A stretch of 64,000 nt of DNA from Rikenellaceae bacterium (GTDB lineage Bacteria; Bacteroidota; Bacteroidia; Bacteroidales; Rikenellaceae): positions 1 to 64,000 of the forward strand of contig SUZG01000007.1 in NCBI GenBank assembly GCA_015060015.1, written 5' to 3'. The notes below the pieces were generated by a model. It was not told the origin of the DNA. It did not search any database and was given only the letters and a program-made list of their open reading frames with translations. Shown piece after piece: positions 45,160-52,417 of this stretch. Both the position numbers and the translations under genes were made by a program. Numbering within the stretch: position 1 is the first letter of the stretch; the number at the start of each line of letters is the position of its first letter.

Positions 45160-46158
45160 TTATTCGTGTTGGCTCAAAAACTTCTCAATCTCGGCAATGG
45201 TCGGAGCACCGTCAGTCGATGTGGCACTGAACAGATTAAAGCGTGCCGCAGCATTGGCCACACGCAGTGACTTCTCAATCGGCAACTCCTCGTGCAGAGC
45301 ATACAACATAGCAGCACAGAAGGCATCGCCGGCACCCACCGACGAGACAATATCCTTCGGCTCAACGCGGAACGAAGGCTCGTAGCACTCCTCGCCACTC
45401 TTTCTCAAGCCATAGCCGCCCTCGGGGAAGTGAATAGCCACAGCCTCGCCGACGCCCCTCTCCATAAGGAAGCGAGCCGCCGCCTTAACCTCGTCGAGCA
45501 GGATATTTCCATCGGCATCACACAGGTTGCGACCAAAGCAGGCTCCCGCCTCAACCTCATTTACGATGAAGTAGTCCATATAAGGCAAACAAGGCAGGAT
45601 AACCTCGCGGAAACGGTTGCCCTCCTCCGACACAACATCGACCGAGGTCTTGTAACCACGCTTCTGCAAGCCGTCAAGAACTCGCGCAGCCACAACACCA
45701 TACTCCTCGTCCTTAAAGTCCATTCTGTCGAGCAGAAGCAGATAGCCCAAGTGGAAAATCTTCGCCTCGGCGGTGATTTTCTCGACATGCTCGGGGCCGA
45801 ACTCGGCATTTGCTCCGCGATGGTGGAAGAATGTACGCGTACCGTTGCTCATATCGGCCATAACATCGGTGTACGATGTAGCGGCATCCACGCGGCATAT
45901 ACCCTCGGCATTGATACCCAATTTCTCGCAAGTAGAAAAAATCTCGTCGCCCAGAGCATCACGCCCCACGCAGCCGCCGGCATACAATGGTATGCCTGTC
46001 TGCATACGAGCCAAGTCAGCCAATACATTGTGGGCACAGCCGCCAAAGCCCTGATCAATCTTCTCGATAGTGACAAGATTGCCCACCGCAGGATAGTGGC
46101 TGATAAACTTTATGGTATCCGACAACCAGTTGCCGGCAGAAATGATTCCTCTTCTCAT
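45160..46158 (-). CDS. PfkB-family sugar kinase
   Basis: The 332-residue ribokinase-like kinase has an N-terminal glycine-rich substrate region (GGCAHNVLADLA near 36). The C-terminal PfkB signature SSVGAGDAFCAAML near 270 carries the catalytic aspartate and anion hole. Its phosphorylation site on the sugar cannot be told from sequence. Lying between an aldolase gene (12 bp upstream) and a lyxose/mannose isomerase gene (28 bp downstream), it probably phosphorylates a ketose at C1 or C6 to make the aldolase substrate. Confidence 0.87.
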   Translation of the reverse strand: MRRGIISAGNWLSDTIKFISHYPAVGNLVTIEKIDQGFGGCAHNVLADLARMQTGIPLYAGGCVGRDALGDEIFSTCEKLGINAEGICRVDAATSYTDVMADMSNGTRTFFHHRGANAEFGPEHVEKITAEAKIFHLGYLLLLDRMDFKDEEYGVVAARVLDGLQKRGYKTSVDVVSEEGNRFREVILPCLPYMDYFIVNEVEAGACFGRNLCDADGNILLDEVKAAARFLMERGVGEAVAIHFPEGGYGLRKSGEECYEPSFRVEPKDIVSSVGAGDAFCAAMLYALHEELPIEKSLRVANAAARFNLFSATSTDGAPTIAEIEKFLSQHE

Positions 46159-46170
46159 ACGTCCTCGATT

Positions 46171-47010
46171 TTATGCTCGGTTATTACTCTCAAAGAGCAG
46201 GATATGCTCCTTCACGACCTCCTTCGAGGCCTCGCGGATAACGCCCTTCATAGTGATATAGTCGGGCTTCGCCGCCTCACGCAGATACTGCTGCACTCGC
46301 TCGGTGATGCCCACCTGAATAGCCGTAGCGACATTTATCTTGCAAATGCCGTTATGGATACAAGCCTTGAAATCCTCCACGCTTGTACCGCTACCGCCGT
46401 GCAACACCAACGGCATACGATTGCGTTCGTGAAGCTCTATCAAACGGTCGATATTGAGCTTCGGCGTAGCGACATAACGTCCGTGCTGGTTACCGATAGC
46501 CACAGCCAAAGCATCAACGCCTGTCTGCTCGATGAAGCGTGCCGACTCCTCGACATCGGTAAAGAGATCCACCTTGTCGTCATCAACACCCACATCGCCG
46601 ACCTTGCCCAGCTCGGCCTCGACATCGACGCCCATAGCCTTCGCCATACGCGTAACCTCGCGAGTGATGCGTACATTCTCCTCAAAGGGCAGCGACGCAC
46701 CGTCAAACATCACCGAGCCAAAGCCCAAGCGAATAGCCTTGGCACAGGTCTCGAAGCTCTGTCCGTGGTCGAGATGCACCACAACAGGCACCGAAGCCTT
46801 GCGTGCCGCCTCCAAATAGATTGGAGCCATAAGATTCATCGGGGCACAGGGAAACTGCACCTCGGCAAGCTGGATGATAATAGGAGAACGCAGCTCCTCG
46901 GCAGCCGCAATGGCTCCCTCGACATTTTCCAGACTCAAACAGTTAAACGCACCGACAGCATAACGACCCTTGTCGGCCGCCTGCAACATCTCTTTCAGTG
47001 ATACTATCAT
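46171..47010 (-). CDS. Class II ketose-bisphosphate aldolase, short form
   Basis: The 279-residue zinc aldolase of the fructose/tagatose-bisphosphate group has metal motifs VVHLDHGQSFETCAKAI near residue 79, EAELGKVG near 132 and LHGGSGTS near 200. It is about 50 residues shorter than fba at 400 and closer to the tagatose/ketose-specific subtypes, so it is likely dedicated to this cassette. It is the first gene of the operon. A -7 box, TAATTTTG on the minus strand, lies at 47054-47061. Substrate could be fructose, tagatose or a ketose 1-phosphate. Confidence 0.88.
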   Translation of the reverse strand: MIVSLKEMLQAADKGRYAVGAFNCLSLENVEGAIAAAEELRSPIIIQLAEVQFPCAPMNLMAPIYLEAARKASVPVVVHLDHGQSFETCAKAIRLGFGSVMFDGASLPFEENVRITREVTRMAKAMGVDVEAELGKVGDVGVDDDKVDLFTDVEESARFIEQTGVDALAVAIGNQHGRYVATPKLNIDRLIELHERNRMPLVLHGGSGTSVEDFKACIHNGICKINVATAIQVGITERVQQYLREAAKPDYITMKGVIREASKEVVKEHILLFESNNRA

Positions 47011-47136
47011 AACTTATCGTTTTTTATATTTTGTTTCAAATCTCTGCGACTAACAAAATTATCGAAATATTTTTGGTTTTTCAACATCTTGTTACGGTTT
47101 TTGGCAATTGCGGGGAATAAAAAATCATTTTAGATA

Positions 47137-47167
47137 TTGTTTATATCAAAATAATTAGTTACTTTTG
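47137..47167 (+). promoter_or_regulatory. Promoter of the exported deformylase gene
   Basis: TTG at 47137-47139 and TACTTTTG at 47160-47167 are 20 bp apart. Transcription would start near 47173, 25 nt before the ATG. Confidence 0.6.
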
Positions 47168-47197
47168 TCTTTCGGGAAATATCCTAAATACTCATTT

Positions 47198-47818
47198 ATG
47201 AAACTGTTTTTGACAATAATGATGACTATCTCTTTAACTATGACCGGCTGCCAGGGCAGCTTCACAGCGGCCGAGAGAGCCATAATAGGTACGGGTAACG
47301 ATATGATGCCTGTGATGAGTATTGAAAACAAGAAAGACTCTCTGCTCATTCGCAAAAAGTCAAAACCTCTGACCAAGAAAGATGTTCTCTCGGAGGAGTT
47401 TGCGACACTCTGTCGCCGTATGCTCAAAACGGTGCGTAACCCCGAGAACGAAGGCGTGGGCATAGCAGCTCCGCAGGTGGGTATCCTGCGACGTCTGGTC
47501 GCTGTGCAGCGTTTTGACAAGGAGGGCGAGCCTTTTGAGTTCTACATCAACCCCGAAATCGTGGAGTATGGCGAGCCGAAGGAGTACGGTAGCGAGGGAT
47601 GCCTATCGGTCCCCAACCATCGTGGCGAGGTGCTGCGTTCGCAGTGTATAACACTCCGTTATCGCGACTTGCAGTTCAAGCGTCAGACCGAAATCATAGA
47701 GGATTTTACGGCCGTTATCTTCCAGCACGAGATAGACCATCTCGACGGCATTCTATACATCGACCGCATAGGCGACAACCCTAACGGGGAGCTTGCAGAG
47801 GGAACGACAGGACAGTAG
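47198..47818 (+). CDS. def: Peptide deformylase with lipoprotein signal peptide
   Basis: The 206-residue protein has all three deformylase motifs: GVGIAAPQVG near 86-95, EGCLSVP near 133 (metal Cys) and QHEIDHLDG near 176 (two metal His and catalytic Glu). The N-terminus is unusual: a hydrophobic signal ending in the lipobox TMTGC (Cys about 18), then a 30-residue linker. It would be exported and lipid-anchored, outside the cytosol where nascent N-formyl peptides are made. I chose the ATG at 47198, which gives a standard signal peptide. The 3' end overlaps the convergent gene by 38 bp. A cytosolic deformylase is expected elsewhere. Confidence 0.85.
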   Translation: MKLFLTIMMTISLTMTGCQGSFTAAERAIIGTGNDMMPVMSIENKKDSLLIRKKSKPLTKKDVLSEEFATLCRRMLKTVRNPENEGVGIAAPQVGILRRLVAVQRFDKEGEPFEFYINPEIVEYGEPKEYGSEGCLSVPNHRGEVLRSQCITLRYRDLQFKRQTEIIEDFTAVIFQHEIDHLDGILYIDRIGDNPNGELAEGTTGQ

Positions 47819-48212
47819 CATCCTGACTCTTTGCTGCCGGATAGGGTGCAAAAGGTGAGAGCTGTCCCGTAGAGAATGTTATGCCCCAGACCGTTACCGA
47901 ACGGCGATAGACACTCCAATAGGGGACGGAATAATCGAAGGTAATATGTGGCAATTGCGGGGTGTGCGGAGTTAAATCCACACGCATCTCCTGTCGCGAG
48001 TGTGAGGGCATAAGCAGCAGGAAATCAAGCGAGTCGTCACCGACAGCGGAGGGCAGCACAGGCAGCGAATCAATCTCAAACCACAGGGTATCCCCCACCG
48101 TCCACCGCTTCGGCTCCTGTGAGGCGGCACGCAGGGAGTTGTAGTAGAACAGATGTCCCACCAGAACCACCACACAGAGTATAACTATACTTAATAACAG
48201 ACGATATCTCAC
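47781..48212 (-). CDS. Small secreted or membrane-anchored protein of unknown function
   Basis: The 143-residue protein has one N-terminal hydrophobic segment (about 4-24) and a beta-rich remainder with EPKRWTVGDTLWFEIDSLPVLP. I do not recognise the family. It lies 10 bp downstream of recO and is probably co-transcribed. Its last 38 bp overlap the 3' end of the convergent deformylase gene, so the terminal residues are constrained by both frames. Confidence 0.6.
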   Translation of the reverse strand: MRYRLLLSIVILCVVVLVGHLFYYNSLRAASQEPKRWTVGDTLWFEIDSLPVLPSAVGDDSLDFLLLMPSHSRQEMRVDLTPHTPQLPHITFDYSVPYWSVYRRSVTVWGITFSTGQLSPFAPYPAAKSQDATVLSFPLQAPR

Positions 48213-48222
48213 CTCAATACAA

Positions 48223-48963
48223 TTAAAACACCTCTTGCAAAATCTTTATCGACTGCACGGAGTTTATCGTATCGAGATGATACCCATAGTAACGTAGCAA
48301 AGCGGAGAGAAAATCAACCCTTTGAAGGCGGTTGAGACCTATCTCGCCAAGATAACGCACATCGCACTCCAGCATATCGCGGAGGATGAGTGCGTTTTCT
48401 CGTGTCATACAATATTCGCGGGGTGGCTCCTGACCGGTGAAGTGTCCCTCGGCGATGTTAAACCAGCCGTCGGGGATATATTCGTTGCCGGGCGAGAAAC
48501 CCAGAAAACGGCACAGATGCGAGAGAAACCACAGATGGAAGTTGGCCACACCCTCATCAGCCTCATCCAACGCCTCAACAGAGCCCCACACGAAGTCGAA
48601 CAGCATCTCGTTCGCCTCACTCTCCTTGACCAGACGATGCAAAACCTCTGCCATAAAGAGTGCTATGGTGGATTTTCTCACATCGAAGGGTATGCTGTGC
48701 AGCACTATGCCGCTATGCACCTCGCCGAAGCGGTGCATCTGCATCTTGGACGATTCCAGACCCTCGAACTCGACGGCAAACATAGGCTGAAAAAGTGCCT
48801 GACGCGAGCCTGTGCCTCGCTTTGAGCCAAGCCCCTGCACCATATAGCTCTGACGGCCGTGCGACGAGGTAAGCATCTGCACGACAAGTCCCTTATCGCC
48901 ATACTTGACGGTATTTAAGACTATGCCGCGTGCGGTATATCTACGCATCGAAACGCCAGCCAT
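48223..48963 (-). CDS. recO: DNA repair protein RecO
   Basis: The 246-residue RecFOR-pathway protein anneals SSB-coated single strands and loads RecA. An N-terminal OB-fold (TARGIVLNTVKYGDKGLVVQML, about 9-75) is followed by a helical C-terminal domain. It lacks the four-cysteine zinc finger found in some RecO proteins. Translation may begin at the sixth codon (48948), which directly precedes the conserved N-terminus. ispG ends 7 bp upstream of the first ATG. Confidence 0.87.
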   Translation of the reverse strand: MAGVSMRRYTARGIVLNTVKYGDKGLVVQMLTSSHGRQSYMVQGLGSKRGTGSRQALFQPMFAVEFEGLESSKMQMHRFGEVHSGIVLHSIPFDVRKSTIALFMAEVLHRLVKESEANEMLFDFVWGSVEALDEADEGVANFHLWFLSHLCRFLGFSPGNEYIPDGWFNIAEGHFTGQEPPREYCMTRENALILRDMLECDVRYLGEIGLNRLQRVDFLSALLRYYGYHLDTINSVQSIKILQEVF

Positions 48964-48970
48964 ATATTCA

Positions 48971-50461
48971 CTATTTTTCGACTGGCTCTACCCAGTCGCC
49001 ATTTGACTTTATCAACTCAATGAGGCGTTCGATAGCCTCCTCCTGCGGGATGTTGCGTTCCACAACCTCGCGACCCTTATACAGCGTGATGCGACCCGCC
49101 GCAGCACCCACATATCCATAGTCGGCATCAGCCATCTCGCCGGGGCCATTGACGATACAGCCCATAATGCCTATTTTCAGGTTTTTCAGGTGAGATGTGC
49201 GACTCTTGATGTCGGCGAGAGTCTTCTCTATATCGTAAAGTGTGCGGCCACAACTCGGGCAGGCGATATACTCGGTATGCGAGAAACGCACGCGTGCCGC
49301 CTGCAAAATCATAAGCTCAATATCACGCACCTCATCGCCAGACAACGCCGGAGCATCCACCCACACGCCATCGGCCAGACCGTCAAGCAACAGCACACCA
49401 AGATCGGCCGCCGCCTTGACCGCAACAGCCTCAACGTCCGTATCCTCGTAACGACGCTTCACCACTACGGGCATATTGTCGTCCATATCGAGAATGGCGG
49501 CACGCAACTCTGCCGAAGGGTTTTTGCTTACAGCCTCCACAACACGGAACGCATCGGTCAGCTCGTCGTGCGTGATGGGAGTGGTGACACTGCTGCGACG
49601 CACAAACTCCGTAGCGTGATAGCGTTCGGGGTGCTGCACTACAAACTCGCCCTCACGACCGGCGAAATAATCGACCAGCATCTCGGCTACGGGGACCTCA
49701 TTTTCGGGAGCCTCGGTAAGTGACACACGAATCGTATCGCCAATGCCGTCGGAGAGCAATGCTCCGATGCCCACAGCACTCTTTATGCGGCCCTCGATGC
49801 CGTTGCCCGCCTCGGTAACGCCCAGATGCACCGGATAGGTCATACCCTCGGCATCCATAGCCTCCACCAAAAGGCGGTAGGCCTGCACCATAACGCGTGT
49901 GTTGCTCGACTTCATCGACACCACCACCTGATCGAAATTCTCGCGGCGGCAGACCCTCAAAAACTCCATCGCCGAAGCGACCATACCCTGCGGCGTGTCG
50001 CCCCACTCGTCAAAGATACGCTTCGCCAGCGAGCCGTGATTAACGCCTATACGCAGAGCCACGCCCCTCTCGCGACACTGTGCTATGAGAGCCTCCAAAT
50101 CGCCACCCGTAAGGCGATAGTTGCCGGGGTTGATACGCACCTTATCGACATATCGGGCCGCTATGGCAGCCACCTCCGGCACGAAGTGTATATCGGCAAC
50201 GATAGCTGTCGGATAGCCTGCCTGACGCACCTCACGCACTATATTTTCGAGATTCTCGCCCTCCTTGCGGCCCTGTGCCGTGAGGCGTACTATGCCAGCT
50301 CCCGCATCGGCGATACGCTTGATTTGTGCTACACTCGCCTCGGTGTCGGCTGTCGGGGTGTTGGTCATCGACTGTACGGCTATGGGGTAATCCGAGCCGA
50401 TACGCACCTCGCCAATACGCACCTCGTGGGTCTTTCGGCGTGAAAACTTTGTTATATCCAT
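48971..50461 (-). CDS. ispG: 4-hydroxy-3-methylbut-2-en-1-yl diphosphate synthase
   Basis: The 496-residue [4Fe-4S] enzyme catalyses the penultimate MEP step. The N-terminal TIM barrel has IGSDYPIAVQSMTNTPT and VHLGVTEAGNG (near 218). The C-terminal reductase domain holds the cluster ligands in CPSCGRT near 405 and MGCIVNGPGEM near 440. An extra middle domain lies between them (about 275-395), as in plant and Bacteroidetes enzymes. From memory the usual Bacteroidetes proteins run to about 600 residues, so the insert here appears shortened. recO follows 7 bp later. Confidence 0.94.
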   Translation of the reverse strand: MDITKFSRRKTHEVRIGEVRIGSDYPIAVQSMTNTPTADTEASVAQIKRIADAGAGIVRLTAQGRKEGENLENIVREVRQAGYPTAIVADIHFVPEVAAIAARYVDKVRINPGNYRLTGGDLEALIAQCRERGVALRIGVNHGSLAKRIFDEWGDTPQGMVASAMEFLRVCRRENFDQVVVSMKSSNTRVMVQAYRLLVEAMDAEGMTYPVHLGVTEAGNGIEGRIKSAVGIGALLSDGIGDTIRVSLTEAPENEVPVAEMLVDYFAGREGEFVVQHPERYHATEFVRRSSVTTPITHDELTDAFRVVEAVSKNPSAELRAAILDMDDNMPVVVKRRYEDTDVEAVAVKAAADLGVLLLDGLADGVWVDAPALSGDEVRDIELMILQAARVRFSHTEYIACPSCGRTLYDIEKTLADIKSRTSHLKNLKIGIMGCIVNGPGEMADADYGYVGAAAGRITLYKGREVVERNIPQEEAIERLIELIKSNGDWVEPVEK

Positions 50462-50493
50462 ATCTCTGAAACTCTTATTTTCTTTCTAAAACA

Positions 50494-52224
50494 CTATCTG
50501 CAAGAGAGCTCGTCAAGACGCTTGCGTGCCTCGCTTATGATATCTCGCCAGCCCTGATTATGGTCGTGAGCATTGGTCGAGAGAATCTTCTCCAAGGCAG
50601 CCTCAACATCAGCCATATCAACGCCCTCCTGACTCAACAGTCGCACCTTCTCGGCAACCTCTATGCCATCTCGCAGCCTCTCAAAACGCACCGAAGAACG
50701 AGCCGCAGGATAGACAAGGAAGGTGTCGCCCGACTTCCATGTGCCGAAACGCGAATCGATGTGAGGCTCTGCGGGCCACGAGTTATAAGCCCAACGCAAC
50801 ATTCCGTCGTAGCCTGCGGCCACGCCACACCACCCCAGCATCTCGGCCTCGAAAGGCTCCGAGCAGGTGAAGGTGTTGGGATAGGCGGGGATGCAACATA
50901 TATAGAAGGTAGTGTTGTAGCCTCTCTCGCGGCGGGCTTCGATATCCTCTCGGTCGGCGGCGTGGTGCATAGCTACACATACATCACGCATCATCGTATA
51001 ACGCTTGTACGACTTATGGTTATCGGCCAACGCAAAGTTTAGTTCGGGTGCATACCTCTCCAAAAGAGCCACCGCAGCATCCATATCCTCGGGTGCTCGT
51101 TCATCCATTGCGATATTGGTAATCTCCGCCCAGCCCTTCTCGGCGAGGTGACACTTGAAGTCGGTAAGGAAGGGTCCCCACATCTGCTCAAAGAGTGGCG
51201 TGGAGGGCTTCGCCTCAACGGTTACAACCTCGCCCTGTGCCTCGTCGAAATACTCCAGCTCGCAGTTCCACGGCACCATAGAGTAGCAATTTATCATCTT
51301 GTTGATACCCAGACCCAGCATAAACTCCACCCAGCGGTCAAACGCACGATAGTCGTAGTCCCAGCTGCCGTCGGCGTGTTTTGTCCAGCGAATCATACTC
51401 TCATAGCCGTCGTAGCACTGATGATTCCACGGATCTTTATTCAGCGTAGCGGTGATAACCTTCTGGCCTGCATCGGCAAGCAGCTGCATCACCGGTCGCA
51501 TAGCCTCAAAATGGGCATCACTCCACATCTCGACACCCTCCACGCGTGCCACAGCTGACGGATGTTGCCACAGGTCGAGATGATATGCCCACTCACTCGC
51601 GACAGGAAGCGTATGGTCGGCGACCTCCACGCTGAAAGGCATCCGCACGCGGCCACGACCATTATGGCTGATGGTGATGTGGCCTCGGTATATGCCCGCC
51701 TCGGCATCGCGGGGAATATCTATCGTCAGCCACACGGGGCGTGTGGTAGCGGGCTGCATATCAAATCGCGACAGCGTATCGAGCATATCGGGAGCAAGGT
51801 AGCTTCTGCCACTCTTCTCAAAACGATAGGTCTGCTCGTCGGCAATCGTATAACGCACAAAACGGCTCTTTATGGCCGAGGACGAAATCGTGGCATCGGC
51901 TGATTTGAGTCGGCTTGCACGACATTGCACGCCCTGCACACTATCCTTTGCCCAGAGGATAATCTGTGCCGACACCCTCTCGCCACGCCAGCCCACGAGG
52001 TGGCACTCCCGGGAGAGCTCCGCCACAGGTACTTCGTCACGCAGATACTGGATATCGATATTGCCCCACGCAGCATTCAAACCCTCCGGCTCGGCCGCCC
52101 ACGCAGCCTCGGCTTCGGCAGATAGTGGCTCGCCCTCCGCCTCGGCGAAGGTCACAACGGGCTGATACTCCGCACAGCCTGCGAGGAGTAAAAGTAATAT
52201 GACGAGAAAAAATCTTTGCACCAT
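50494..52224 (-). CDS. GH123-like glycoside hydrolase lipoprotein
   Basis: The 576-residue lipoprotein has lipobox LAGC near residue 17. An N-terminal beta-sandwich (about 50-205) is followed by a TIM-barrel domain of the GH123/DUF4091 type. The paired acids Asp374-Glu375 in NIAMDERAPEDM match the catalytic Asp-Glu pair of GH123 beta-N-acetylgalactosaminidases. The closing block TWKSGDTFLVYP with RFERLRDGIE is the family C-terminal signature. It probably removes GalNAc from host glycans. A -7 box, TATCTTTG on the minus strand (52305-52312), gives a leader of about 75 nt. It is divergent from recG. Confidence 0.8.
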   Translation of the reverse strand: MVQRFFLVILLLLLAGCAEYQPVVTFAEAEGEPLSAEAEAAWAAEPEGLNAAWGNIDIQYLRDEVPVAELSRECHLVGWRGERVSAQIILWAKDSVQGVQCRASRLKSADATISSSAIKSRFVRYTIADEQTYRFEKSGRSYLAPDMLDTLSRFDMQPATTRPVWLTIDIPRDAEAGIYRGHITISHNGRGRVRMPFSVEVADHTLPVASEWAYHLDLWQHPSAVARVEGVEMWSDAHFEAMRPVMQLLADAGQKVITATLNKDPWNHQCYDGYESMIRWTKHADGSWDYDYRAFDRWVEFMLGLGINKMINCYSMVPWNCELEYFDEAQGEVVTVEAKPSTPLFEQMWGPFLTDFKCHLAEKGWAEITNIAMDERAPEDMDAAVALLERYAPELNFALADNHKSYKRYTMMRDVCVAMHHAADREDIEARRERGYNTTFYICCIPAYPNTFTCSEPFEAEMLGWCGVAAGYDGMLRWAYNSWPAEPHIDSRFGTWKSGDTFLVYPAARSSVRFERLRDGIEVAEKVRLLSQEGVDMADVEAALEKILSTNAHDHNQGWRDIISEARKRLDELSCR

Positions 52225-52381
52225 CGGTTGTGTAATTCGGTTGTATGATGTTGTATAATATAAATGTGGTATAAAAATCGCCTCGGAATATCCGAAACCA
52301 TCTACAAAGATAGGAACATTTCAAAACTTCGAATTCAAAATTCCGAATTATTTTCATTTGGCACACCATCGGAAGGGCATT

Positions 52382-52413
52382 TTTGCATTTTTCGATTTAG
52401 AATCCTATCTTTG
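52382..52413 (+). promoter_or_regulatory. Promoter of recG
   Basis: TTTG (52382-52385) and TATCTTTG (52406-52413) are exactly 20 bp apart, an excellent match. The -7 box ends only 4 bp before the recG ATG at 52418, so transcription would start at or within a few bases of the ATG. Confidence 0.7.
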
Positions 52414-52417
52414 TAGT

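Noticed and set aside
45292..47001. 569-codon open frame on the plus strand, antisense to the kinase and aldolase genes
   Set aside because: It runs across two well-recognised genes and their spacer, has no family features, and is explained by the GC-rich third positions of the minus-strand genes leaving few antisense stops.
52358..52417. Upstream ATG extending RecG by 20 residues
   Set aside because: The extension overlaps the best promoter of the region and is not part of the recognised RecG N-terminus.
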